A stretch of 64,000 nucleotides of DNA from Motacilla alba alba (taxonomy: Eukaryota > Chordata > Aves > Passeriformes > Motacillidae): assembly GCF_015832195.1 (NCBI RefSeq), contig NC_052027.1:13202149-13266148 (forward strand), in the 5' to 3' direction. The position numbers were made by a program, and so were the translations under genes. Within the stretch, counting starts at the first letter, position 1. Every line of letters starts with the position of its first letter. The notes beneath the pieces are model-generated. The model searched no databases, had not been told where the DNA came from, and saw only the letters and a program-made list of their open reading frames with translations. Positions 1-11,920 of the stretch are shown in pieces.

Positions 1-2190
1 TAAAACACTTTGAATTAAAAAAAAAATCCACAATGGACTTTTATTATTGGACAGATGGATGCTTTTTATGAGCTCTGTGCTGAAATGTTGATTTTTAAAA
101 AATTCCTACAACAGAAGTTACTGTTTACTCCATTGACAGCTCTGATGTTTGGTGTCAGCATGTGAGCTTTATGTCCACCTTGTTTCTGAAATTGTAGCTG
201 GCTTGCATCTGGAAAGGCAGACAGGAACCAATAGTTTGATTGTCTAGTTTTGTCTTTAGTGTATTATTTAAATGGTAATTGCAGTTTTCCAACTTAAATT
301 TAAATTAGGTCAAATTCTGAGACCTTCACATGAAGAAGAACACAGTGTGTGTGCAGCTGTGCCAAAACAAGAGCCACCAGCTCCCAGCAGGCCAGGGAGC
401 ATCCCTGCTCCATGGGTACCTCGTGGGGAGGGAGCCCTGAGCTTTGCACGGCTCTCACAGGAGGAACAGGGAGCTGGGCTTCCTCACCACTGCTGACATC
501 AAGGCCTCTCCTTCCGCTGATTTAAGAAACACTTAAAGGAGCAGGATGAGAAATTATAAAGGCTTATTTAAATATATAATAGTAACACTGCATATTACAA
601 AATTTAGAATGTATCTTTCTTGTGTAAATAAATTCTAAAACTGTATATTCCAGTCTCCCTGTAGGTAGTTTATCTTATTTAGAAGGAAATATGATTTGCA
701 CTCAGTTTATGTAGTTTGCTTAAGCATTTTTAAATTGAAATGTACTTGAGCTTCTAAGCAATCCATAGAGACTTCTTTGCCATGATGTTATTACCAGCTG
801 TCTACATTTTATGGGCATTTTGCTCTATCTCATTAGAGGAAATCCTGAGGGTGCACTCTGTGGAACTTTGTGTATTGACCCAAGTGTTTTGATTTTCTCT
901 TTTATGGTGAACTTTACATTAATTGGTAGAATTGATGTGGTCTTGGACTACATAAACATTTGATATTGGCCAGAGACATTTGTGACATGAGGAGCATACT
1001 GGCCTTTCTGCTGGTTTCCATGATGTGAGCCCTACAGGTCACTGCAGCTCTTGCTGGGCTCCAGGCTCAGATAGAGCTGAACTGTGCATGAAAGAACCCA
1101 GTCAATACAGATGGTGCAGAAAGGGCAGTCCCTGCTCATAACTGCTTTGGGGCTTGCTTTAGCTTCTCTAAACTGCACCGAGTGTCCCTCCCAGTGACTC
1201 CAGGGAGTGTTTCAGCACGTGAGAACCCCTTTACACAAGGAGGTGTGCTTTTTTTGTGGAACAAAACAAAAACAGGGCTCCACGAGTGTGGTAAGAGGAC
1301 ATCTGGTAGCAGCACAGCACACCCCTGAGCATCGGGATACAGAGTCCTCTCAAGCCGTGATGCAGAAGTGAAAGGTAATTCCTGGCTCTTGAGCTCAGCA
1401 GTGACCACATCCCACTTCCTGAGCAGCAGAGAATGCAAATATCTGCCAGGGCCTGGGCTCTGAGTCTGTGTCATGGCTATCATGCCCTGGGCACCACTTG
1501 GGCCAGTGCCTTGTTCTTTTGGAGACATGGGACATCAGACAATTTTTTTGGAAGCATGCTTGTTTCTTGGTTCATGCTTTTAGAAAGTAGCACAGTTGTA
1601 GATGAGTGAAAGATCTGATGTCTGTTCAAGCTCCTGCGGAGAAATAGCTAGTTACATCTGACTTAACTGGAATTTGAAGGAAATGTATGATATAATGTAT
1701 CAAATTATGTGTGTCGTCCATGGGGAAAATTCCTTAAGCATTTAAGTTTAGATACTTACTGCACTGCTTTATTTTAGGAAAAGAAAGGATGCTTTTGCCT
1801 TGTAACACACCATGCTGGATTTGGGGCACTGTGCTCTTTTTGGCATCCCCTGATCTGTGCACTCTTTTTGTCAGCAGAGAATTAGCCTGGTGGAGAAGCA
1901 GAGTTCATGCCCTTGAGCGTTACTCTTCCATTGAAACTGATTTATATTTTTAACACTTTGTTTATTCCTACCTTATTTACATAATTGGAATTTTTCAGTA
2001 ATATTTTTATTGCAGAAAAAAAGTAAGAAATTGAATGTTTTGGCCGAATCAGTCCACTTCATGTTAGTTTGGCTGGCATGTTAATTTTCTCAGTTTGATC
2101 TGAAATAGCAATTACATCATGATGAAAGTCTAGCATAGGTTTTGTCCATACATTGCACATGTTTATTAGCACTGCTCTTTTTTTGACTGG
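1..2190. other. AT-rich unique noncoding stretch
   Basis: No coding exon, RNA gene or transposon is recognisable. Open frames here (for example 1136-1528 on the minus strand, 130 codons) have no family resemblance and no supporting splice context that I can defend. The sequence is AT-rich with scattered AATAAA-like hexamers around 600-660, so untranslated 3' sequence of a neighbouring gene is possible but not demonstrable. An octamer ATGCAAAT occurs at 1433-1440. Intergenic or intronic DNA is the most economical reading. Confidence 0.6.
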
Positions 2191-2224
2191 GTATGCATAT
2201 ATGTATAAGCATATAAACACACAC

Positions 2225-2284
2225 ATGTTATGTTATGTTATGTTATGTTATGTTATGTTATGTTATGTTATGTTATGTTATGTT
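2225..2284. repeat. (ATGTT)12 pentanucleotide microsatellite
   Basis: Twelve uninterrupted copies of the 5-bp unit ATGTT are visible. They are preceded by a short purine-pyrimidine alternating stretch (ATATATGTATAAGC and CACACACA at about 2197-2224). Perfect copies with no interruptions suggest a young and probably length-polymorphic locus. Confidence 0.97.
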
Positions 2285-4260
2285 ATATAAAAGATGGCAG
2301 TGTGTGGTAGTAAATACATTTCTTGGCATGAACTTGGAATGTCAGCGGTAGTCATGAGTAGCAAATTTAATTCTTGCCAAACTAACATAAGAAGATAAGC
2401 AAATATTTAATGTTATATATGGTTGTTTTATTGGCTCCAATCTGCACATGTGTTCTCTTTATACTGCTTTTGTTGGGAAAGAGATAGCTTTTTCTTCAAA
2501 TTAAAAATCTGATCTAAAATTTTGTGACCCCAGGGAAAGCTCCCACCCAATGACTGGTCTTTTTCCTGGGCAAATCCTTTCTGTTAGTGATGGGAATCAG
2601 CTCAGTTGAGGATAACAAAAAAAAAAAAAAAATAGGGACTGAGTTTCTTTGCTGTTTCCTTGGGTCACATCAAAGTCCAAGCCTGTAAATACTTATGTAT
2701 GTATTTAACTTTGGTACTTTGAGTACTCTTAATGATTCAAATTAAATTCCTCATGGCAGAATAGTTAATCATGGGAACAAATGTTTGCAGGTTTGAGTCC
2801 CAAGGGTGTTTTTGCCCTTCAGCTGCACCATTTCAGCATTTTGGTATTCTCCTATAAGTCTCATGTGTGGGAGTGGAATGCACTGATCAGGTTGTACCAT
2901 ATCTAACAAAATATGTCCCTGTGTTTTCTTCTGACTGTCTATTGTTGGTCTAAATACTCCTTTACTAACTGCTTTAAAACACTGGTTAAATGTACAGGAG
3001 AATGATAGAAACCCTAATCAAAAATTGCAGGGTGGGGACATTCATAGGAGGAGAATGAAATACAACATTATCATGATGAAGTGTCTGGTTTGATTCCTTA
3101 TTTTTAAAGCCTTATTTAACTCCACTGCACTGTTATATAAATCTTCAGGGAAAAATGTTAATGCTGATTTAATATGTATTTAGTAATCAGAATTTTGCAA
3201 GCCATTTGTGGTGTTTGGGTTGACAGGACCCAGCTGGAGCATTTACAGGTGTGCTGAATGCAAATATTAAATCCTGGTTCATCTAAGAACAGTCTATTAA
3301 AAACCTAAAATGAAATATGGATAAAAATTATAACATTTCCTCCCTTAAGTGTATCAAATAATGTACTCTTAATTTAGATACTTGTATTTCAAAATAATTT
3401 TTCTAAATTTAACCAGTACTCTAAGGGATATGAAGTGCTCCTATTTTGCTTGCAGTGTGTTGCACTGTGAGTGGGTTTGTGTGTTGGGGTGGTAGCCCAG
3501 GGCTGGAGCAAATGGGCTGCCATTCCAAATCACCTTTTAAGTGCTTTTTAATATCTCTAGGATATGAATGGAAAAATAGGGGTTTTGTGATTTTTATCCT
3601 GATTTACAGGACTGTATTTACATAGAATTTATGAAATGCTTCAGTTTGATATTGAGTTTGTTTCATCAGCTATTTATTTGGAAAATTGCTGAGAAATGTT
3701 GCACATACATTTTGGGTTATTTTAAATGGACAGATTTGCTTTAAAAGCAGTTTTAATCTTTATCACATCTGTGGTGGATTTACTACACTTCCTGTAAAAC
3801 ATTTTGTAAGGTAATGAATATAACATTAACAAAGCCTACCTTTTGTGTGTCAGTCAACATGACTTGATGTTTTCCCCTCTTATTCCATTAGATTTTTTTA
3901 TTGTTGTTTTTTCTCCTAAAAGATATTTACACTTAAATGCATTTTAAACATAATCTAGATGAGAAATATTTTAGGTTAACCATAATATATAGTAATATAA
4001 ATGATAATATTTGGTAAATTTTCATTCAAGCATACATTTACGTTTCTAGATTTTTTTTTAATGAAAGAAAAGGAAAATGGTTATCTGCATTATTATTGTA
4101 GTTTAGAATATCCTTGTACTTTGTATTCTGCCTATGTTGGTATCTTGGCTTTTATTTATATTATATAAATGCAAATAAGAATGCTCCATATGCAAATAAA
4201 AATGCATGGCATATGTTTTCTTAAATATTCCATTTATCTGGATAGTTTTTAAGGCAGAGT
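2285..4260. other. AT-rich noncoding stretch
   Basis: No gene is recognised. A 16-A homopolymer lies at 2617-2632. The interval 3100-4260 is strongly AT-rich, carries several AATAAA-like hexamers and TAAT cores, and has few CpGs. It resembles either a long 3' untranslated region or a conserved noncoding block; the sequence alone does not decide between them. Confidence 0.5.
4169..4197 (+). promoter_or_regulatory. paired POU octamer motifs
   Basis: Two perfect ATGCAAAT octamers occur at 4169-4176 and 4190-4197, so their starts are 21 bp apart, close to two helical turns. Each is followed by a near-identical tail (AAGAATGC and AAAAATGC), so the pair may be a short tandem duplication. The octamer is the known recognition site of POU-domain factors. 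Function is inferred from motif and spacing only. Confidence 0.35.
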
Positions 4261-5470
4261 ACAGAATTTATATTCTTTTTATGCAGTTCTTCATACTAGA
4301 GTGAAATATTGCCCTTTTGCACTTGTCCAGAGCTGTGGTGACCTGAGTTTTCTGCCATTAGTTTTCCATCTGGAAATTCAATCCACCTTCCCAAGGGCTG
4401 CCTCTTCCCCCACTGAGCAGGTCTGGAAGGTGCTGGTGGGGGGAACTGGCTGTCTTCCTGTTCCTGCAGAATGGCATGCTGTGATTCAAATAATCCATCC
4501 TTGAAACTTGGACCTTTCCTTTTTGGTAATAGATTATTCCTAAATGAACTTTAATAAGGGTGCTGGCAGGTAGTTAACAGAAGCAAAGGCAATCATTCTG
4601 AGTAGATGTCAGAGCCGTAAAATTTAGGAAAGTAAAATATAATGAGGTTTTTTGTTTTATCTGCAAGGAGAAAAGGATAGGAATAGAAATGAATGGATTT
4701 GAGGACCTAATGGAGTACTGTTTATTTCTCTGATAAATCTTACAGCTTGTGTCACATGCCAGTGGAGCAGTAATTTTTTCTGGACATTTAAGCAGCTGTT
4801 TCATCTGACCTGTAAGCCTGAGCTCAGATTTAGCTGTCGCTGCTAAACCTGGTCCTTCTCCCACTTGCAGTGCTCAACAAGTGTGACTCCAGCTCCAGAA
4901 TTATTTACTTTGCATGTTTACTGACCAACTTCTGCTGGGTTTTTTTCTTGTGCCAAGCATCACCTTCATCTGAAAATGCAAAATGTCATCATGAGAGACC
5001 GAATAACCCACCTGCCTTCAGTGGGACTTGTTGTACCTGCCTGTACTCAGGGTTAGACCCTGACAGGGCACAGGAGGGGAAGGGGAGGCAAGTGCTCGTC
5101 TGGGACAGGGGCTCTGACAGGTGGGGGGAGATGAGCCCTGGCCTGGGATTGCTGGGGGAAATCTCTTCCCCTGCCAGAGTGGCAGCTTTGGGTCTGCCAC
5201 AGCCAGAAGTGAATGGTCCAGAGTGTTCCCTAACCCAGACACCTGACAAACACCTGAAACCTGTACCAGCAACAGATTTTTTGACCAGTCAAGCTGCAGT
5301 GGCACTAAGTTACTGCTATGTAAGTTCTGCAAAGCTCTGCCTGGAGTTTGGCTCGTTCTTGTATTTGTCAAAGCTTTCTCAGAGGGTGTTTTGGGTTGAC
5401 TTTTTCTTTGGACTTGGAGTAATATGGGAGTGAAGACAAGATGCCTCAAAGAGGGCAGTGACAAATGCAA
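4261..5470. other. mixed-composition stretch with a long unassigned plus-strand frame
   Basis: A plus-strand frame is open from 4870 to 5433 (about 187 codons), one of the longer open frames in the window. A pyrimidine-rich tract ending in TTGCAG sits immediately before it (about 4850-4870) and resembles a splice acceptor. The translation has no recognisable domain, is rich in Ser, Pro, Leu and Cys, and overlaps minus-strand open frames of similar length, as expected where stop codons are depleted by higher GC. It could be an exon of a noncoding RNA or chance. Confidence 0.3.
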
Positions 5471-8400
5471 AAAGAAACAGTGAAAAATGAGAAGACAAGG
5501 ATCTTAAGGAAAAATCATAAAAAACATCACATACAGGCTACCCTACCCACTTATGCCAGCTCAGCTTTCGGGGTGTTTTTCTAGACTCAGTTAATATATA
5601 GCACAGGTTTCCCGTCAGTTAGGAAAAACATTAAAAATATATTAATCATCCTTAAACAAAAAAACATGTGTTTGAATGACAGGGGAAAAGCATGCAACAT
5701 CAAAGTAGATGTTTCTGAATTTTGAACACTCCCTCCATACCTTCCTCCTGAAGTAATTCCTGAAATTTAAAAAACATCTCTGACATCCCCAGGCCTGGCA
5801 CTGGTGCCTGTGGACCACTGTGCTGGCACCAGGGCAGCTGGGCTCCAGCTTTAGGGGGGGGATCTGGTACCCCAGGCATTTGTAAGATGATGCCCCCATG
5901 TCTTACCCTCTGTGCATAAATAATTCAGACTGAGCTCAGAATCCTGGAGAAGAGGACTGTGTCTTCTCTCACAGCAGATGAAATGGAATGGCTGTGCTTT
6001 CAGCAGCACTATGACCTTTAGCTTGCCTTTAATGTGGGGAGTTGTTTGTCATCCAGTGCAGCAGCATTCAGTGACAGAAGGGACAAGAATGCAGCAGGGG
6101 AATGGGAACAAACCTATTCGCATGCAACTTGTGGATATCTAAACAAGCTGAATTGGGGCTGTAAATGCAGAGCACTTGCTGTATGCACCAAAACTGCTCT
6201 TGTTCACCAGGCACTGGGAGGTCTCTGTTTATGCAACATTAAAGCACATAAGGATTAGAAACCCAGTGCCTTTAGCACTGTAACAGAGGTGAGTGGTCCC
6301 TATTCCCACAAGCTGCCTTGCTCAGGCTTTGCACAGTGCCTCTGTTAACTCTAACACCAGGACTTAGAAAGACTTAAACTGCATTTTATCTGGCCTCCAT
6401 TCAGGAACCATGAGGTCAATTTAAACAGCTGCTTCCCTGAGGTCCATGAGCCAGAGACACTGAAGATACTTTCTGAGCTAGGTCCCAATACTGTGGTCTG
6501 ATGAAAGAGAGGGGAAGAAACAGCAAACTGGAAGGAAAAAAAGAAAGGATTTCAGAATAGAAATCTGTGCATATTTACTCTCAGATGCAACTCAGGAAGT
6601 GTCAGAATAATAAAATTAAATTCAAAAATACTCAATAGATGTTGCACTTGGGAAAAATGGGCAGGCTGATATCAGAGGAACATGAGTGCAAAATAAAACA
6701 GATTTTGAGAATTTCTTCTCACATTGGTTATTATAATCTGGTTGTTAAATTTGTCTGAGAGAAATGTTTTCAAAAAAGGACTTCAGAGCTGGTTCTAGGT
6801 AAGTATTTGATTAGACTGAAATGACAAATTAGTATGTGAAATGAACAACTAGATGCTGTGTTCAGCAAGAAGGAGAGTCAGTTCCATAAAACATTAGAGC
6901 ACATAAATGAGGCTATGGGGCTCACTTGTCTTATTGTGGAGCTTTCCACCCATGCATGAATCACAGCAGCCCCTGGAGAGTCTCACCCATCCCAAAGGTA
7001 ATAGGCTGTCCCATGGCAGCTTTTTGGAAATTTATGAGCAATTGTTAGAGAAGACAAGGTCGAAAAACCGTATTTCACCCTGGTAGCAGAAGCGGTGAGC
7101 AGATGGGGGAGTTAATTCCCAGCCTTGAGCCACCTTTGAGATAGACCAGCCTCTGGGAGCTTCCCATTGGTGTGGAAGGGCCCCCTATGCTGGGCAACCA
7201 ACTCCTACAGAATATATTGCTTTTTGCACGGTGCTCCTCTGGCAGAGATCGAAGAAACCAGTGCCCAGTCCTCCCCCAGTACTACGGGTCCTCAGGCCAC
7301 TGTGCAGAGCAAACATCCCTTTTCCCTGTTTTGGTTTTCTCAGACATACAGAACTATTCTTAGAAATCTTGTTTTTGGCCTCATTATCTACTTTTTCTAT
7401 CTTGTATTGTAGCACTTTATTTTCCTTGAACAACATCTTAAACATGCCAACATATCCAGCACAGCTAATTTGCAGACCAGCAAACTTGTTTTCAGCACCT
7501 CCTAATCTCTTAGAGAAAGTCTCCACTTAATTTTCTGTAGCAGAGCCAGTCTGTGAGGAGTTTGCTCTTTCATGGATCAAACCCTGCTCTGAAGCACCAG
7601 TGGTTTCACATCTAACATACCCATCTGCCACACAGGACTTCCAGGAATGGATACAATTCCATTTACTGCCAGACTGCTTAGGTGGTGTTGGAAGTTTGTT
7701 TTCAAACATGATGAAAACAGAAGTCCTGCGTACCCCCTTCTCCAGTGTCACCTCAGCAATCATAAGAAATTTCCAAAAGAGGTGCAGCCAAGCAGCCAGA
7801 GACAAGTGACTGCATGGTCTGACTGTCTCTCTCTTCCTTGTGAGCTGATGAGGAGAAAGGAATGACCCTTGGGCCTGTGTTTCTGAGAGTGAAACAGGGA
7901 GAAAAGGAACTAGTACATTTCTGGAGAATTAGTCCTTTGGGGACTGTTAAAACCTAAGGTGCAGGTAAAACCCCCAGCTCTGGATGTCCTTATGACTGGA
8001 ACTTCAGAGGGCAAATGTTGGAGGGGGTGCCACTGCCACTTGTCTTTAGGTGTATATCCAGATTCAGATGAACCCTCTCCTTGGCTGCCAGGACTGCTGT
8101 CAGAGGCACCACAGAGCTGGGTGAACCTTTGATCTGATGCAGTACTGACACCCTCATATGAAAAGCTTTCCTCTTAAGGAAGTGAGCATCTTTCTGTTGC
8201 AAACTTTCACCATTTAAAATACACCTCCCTGCTGACCACACTCCTGATTGCAGAAGACCTCTGAGACTGGAGAGCACCAGGAACTCCAAATCTGTGCTGC
8301 AGGGTATACTGCATGCAATTATAGGTCTAAAAATTTCACTAATGCATCCAGTATCTACTGCTCCTCTCACCTTGTTCAGCCCCTGAAGAAAGAGACAAAT

Positions 8401-9640
8401 GCTCTTTTCTTTCTATGCTAGCTGGAGTGAGGAAAGAGATAGCTGGTAAAACCTACTGATAAGATTTAGACAGAGGTGCCAACAATTCCCAAGAAGATGT
8501 GGAACATAAAATGTAAAGCTTTTCCCAGAAGAGCAATTTCTAACCACACTGCTAATTCTGCAAGATAAATGCAAGAGAAGTACTGACTGTTTACTCTGTC
8601 AAATAAACTTCAAACGCAGCGCAGACTTCCTTTACTCCCCAGCATAGACAGGGACATTGCTGTGATGTCAAATTTGTCCACCACTGCTCCAGCATGTTTT
8701 ACTTTCTAATTTATGGGTTGTCATTTGTTATGCAGTTTCCCTGTTCCCAGACCTTCCACGCAGCACATTGCTAATGAGCTCCTTTTCCCTGAAGATAGGT
8801 ATTGATAAATGCTGGGCAGGCAGCAGGCTGCCCTTTATAGAGAAGCTTCCTCCCAGTAAAAGCTGTAATGGCAGCAGATGTGTTGTAGAATCAAATGGGA
8901 TCAATATGTTCTGCTCAGATTGAAGACAGTTAGGCTTGCTGTGAGCAAAGCAGAGGTGAATTCCAAAAGAGATGTTCCAGGTCTCGTATAATGGGGATTA
9001 TGAGACCACTGAGCCATATAAGATATTTTAAAGCCTATTCAGCAAGCTTGCTGGCAAGCCTGCTGCATAATCAGGTATCAAATGGCCAGTGGTGTGGAGT
9101 CCATCCCGATAGCTTCTTTGTTTTCCGTGCTGTTGAATACAGGAGCATCCACAAGAGCTTTGGAGAGTGCTGCAGGAGCTGCCCTCTGCCCACCCTGCCG
9201 GTGATGGCATTGCCTCTCCTGTGGGGTTCCTGTCAAAATCAGAAACTGTCACAAGTGACTCATTTTCCATGAGTGATGAGGCTTCAAAAGGAATATATAA
9301 AAAGAGTTAATGGAAGCAGGGGGATGTTTCTGAGTCAGTTGGCCATGTAAATTTTGAGTGGGGCTTCCCAAACATAACTTCAAATATTTGAGTTAAGTGA
9401 ATTAACAAGGAGCTGTTGAAGCAATGAGCAATGAGCTCTGGATATTTGGCTGCCACGATGTGGTTTTGATCATAGGCACATTGGAAGGACTGTACAAATT
9501 TCCTTTCTTTACTAAAAGTCTTAAAGTACCTAATTTGTGTTTTGGGGTTTTTTTTTCAAACTTGTGAGATAAAATATAGCTACCCTTTTTCTTTTTGTAT
9601 TGATTTTTACTCATCCTCTCAACACTGTTTTCCTGTGATG
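5471..9640. other. unique noncoding stretch
   Basis: No gene, RNA or transposon is recognised. Open frames at 7167-7530, 7600-7865 and 7990-8370 overlap on both strands and match no family known to me. Small features include a G8 run near 5853-5860 and a 12-bp palindrome containing a HindIII site at 9041-9052. I see nothing else. Confidence 0.55.
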
Positions 9641-11240
9641 TGATTTAATTTTGTCCACTTCCCTGATGGTAAATGAAAACATCTTGGGAATGCAATATGG
9701 GCACAGGCACAAACTTTAAAAGCAAGGGGTGATCAAAGACAGTGCTGGCTAACCACTGAACAGCTTCTAATTAGCTTTCAGCTATCTTTATAGAGAACAA
9801 ACTGAATGATAAGGAGTAATTATTCATACATAGGCCACATAATTTAGACAAATAACTTGTAAAACATAGCAATCAACCTGCATTGCGATCTCTCTTTTAA
9901 TTAGAATTCATATTTGGGATTGGTGGGAGGATCCTGCTGATTTAAAAGTGGGGAAAGATGTAAGCTATAGGAATTAGAGAGGAAAAAGCATAATAATTCA
10001 CCTGCTTATCTAGCTAAATGTGAGCCAAATGTGGCATTCTTGCCTTGCTGCATCGTTGCAAAGAACTAACCTTGCCACAGTGAAACTACCTTTCCCGTCT
10101 CAAAGGAGATGCAAAATATTCAGGATGGTTTCTCCCCGTGTTACATTATATGAAGCAAGTGTTGCACAGTTAATTTGCTTTCAGCATATATTGTGAAAGC
10201 CACTCCAATTTCAGTGCAGAATTTAACCATCTATTTTGCCAGGATATTAGCACATATCTTTTGGATGGTACTTTATTTGTTTGTTTCTTTCTGGGATTTT
10301 AAACATTTCTGGGTCCTTCCTGATATTTGCAGCACTTCCTAATTAATGTGTCATGCATATTTAGCTAGTGTGCAGTGTGCTGCTTCCTTTTAGAGATATT
10401 AATAAAGATGTTAAATAAAATTGGTTCTAGTATTTATCCAGCTATCATATCACTTGCTCTTTGCCCTTATAAAGACATTTATGACAACACACTCTATCCA
10501 TTGCATTTTTTTCTCTCACTTAATATTCTGCTGCTATATTGGTCTAGGCTGTTTCTAATGGAATCTTCCCCAAATTACAATCAGGAGCCTGATATTAAGA
10601 ATCTGGACTTTTTAAAATATATAATTGAATTTTTAAAAATCTGATTTAACTTATGTAATTTGGATTTTTCAACTTGTATAAAGCAATGTAACGATTTCTC
10701 CACTTGCAGCCTTGATTGCTGCTGATTACTGTGTGTCATGGCAAGGCCCTTCATTATCTATTTTGGCTGATTGCTTCATTGCTTCCTAAAGGTGGATTTA
10801 TTGCACCACTCTTGCATGCATCTGTCCCTCCCTTTCAATGATTAGCCATACCTTTGCTTTCCTGCTCCTCCCACAGCTTGTTGCCGATTCCCGCTCTTCT
10901 TAATCTTTGGAAATTACTTCGTTGTTACTCATAATTCAACTGATACTGAAATATTTTGTTTCTGTTTAGTAAATATCAATTCTCAATACGAATACATCAT
11001 GCTTGGAAACAGACCAATACCATATTAAGAACCTATTAATATACTAAAGGGAAATGAATCTCAGAAAAGAATAATTCATTCAAAATTTTTATGAGATCGG
11101 TTAATTTAGCTTTTGAAAATGGTCAGATTTGGTTTAGCATTCAATTCTAGAGACAGAATCAATCTTCTATTTATGATGTTCCTGAGAACACTCACTGGAA
11201 AAATCATGGGAAAAAAGAGTTGTGTTTGAGGATGCAAGTA
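9641..11240. other. AT-rich block, candidate conserved noncoding DNA
   Basis: This interval has no convincing frame. It contains many TAAT and ATTA homeodomain-like cores (for example around 9815-9910 and 9985-10000), low CpG and little simple-sequence decay. Those are qualitative hallmarks of vertebrate conserved noncoding elements in gene deserts. Conservation itself cannot be measured from one sequence. It lies directly upstream of an ancient LINE remnant. Confidence 0.25.
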
Positions 11241-11259
11241 TGGTTTAGATGAACAGTGC

Positions 11260-11560
11260 AAATACTTGTAGTGCAGGCTGGGTTTTCACTATGTTAAGGG
11301 AACCAGGGACTTTACATAAACTCCAGCTAGCACAGAATGTGGCTGCCAGGTTTCTTATGAAAAGGAGATGACAGGAGCACATTCGATTTATTTTGAAAAT
11401 GTATTGGCTGCCAGTCAAATACCATACTGGTTTTGAAATTGCTTTCCTTGTTTGTAAGGTGTTACACGGTCCCAGCCTATCTCTGACAGTCTTTGTCCTC
11501 ACATTCCTGGTCAATCTCTGTGATTCACACAGTTCCAAGAGTACTCTAAAGACCAAGGAC
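11260..11560 (+). mobile_element. ancient L2/CR1-superfamily LINE, reverse transcriptase C-terminus remnant
   Basis: The plus-strand frame through 11291-11500 reads KLQLAQNVAARFL, then an in-frame TGA at 11369-11371, then QEHIRFIL, YWLPV and KVLHGPS. The order and spacing match the conserved block at the C-terminal end of L2-like non-LTR reverse transcriptases: an LQ-x-x-QN-x-AAR-x-L motif, then EHI, then a WLPV-type motif, then a K-x-LHG motif. The copy is broken by at least one stop and has no recognisable upstream RT core, so it is a dead 5'-truncated fragment. Weak similarity may continue to about 11720, where a frame-shifted W-rich segment could be the downstream WNSLP-type motif. In birds, L2-type copies are old, in contrast to CR1. 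The family could be another L2-clade element. Confidence 0.75.
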
Positions 11561-11847
11561 TTTAATTTCTTACTGGCAGTTTCTTCTGCAGAAATTGAGA
11601 TTGTCCCTGATTTTGGCTGCAGCCCCGATGGAGCATTTCTCTGACCCAGTGGAGCAGTGGCTCTGAGCTGGAGCTGAGCACACTGCTCAGTGCCTTGTTG
11701 AATTCATCTCGCAGTATGACATCGTCTGCAGCTGTTTTGCACTGCACAGAGGAAGAGAAGGATCAGGCTTTTGCTTGTTTGAAAGTTAAATACAAAGTGG
11801 TAACTTCTTTTTCCAGTTTAGCTTTTCTGATGCACTGATTATACATT

Positions 11848-11918
11848 AAAAAAACCCCCAAAAAACCACCAAAACCCAAAAAACCCAACCCAAAACCACC
11901 AGAAAAAGACCCAAAACC
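11848..11918. repeat. A/C-rich low-complexity tract
   Basis: About 70 bp consist almost entirely of A and C, in alternating runs of A(3-7) and C(1-5). The complementary strand is therefore a G/T tract with several GGG runs separated by T-rich loops. At least one loop exceeds seven bases, so the tract falls short of a strict four-run quadruplex rule. Confidence 0.9.
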
Positions 11919-11920
11919 GC

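Noticed and set aside
1136..1528. 130-codon minus-strand frame
   Set aside because: No recognisable domain, no splice or promoter support; size consistent with chance in 64 kb.
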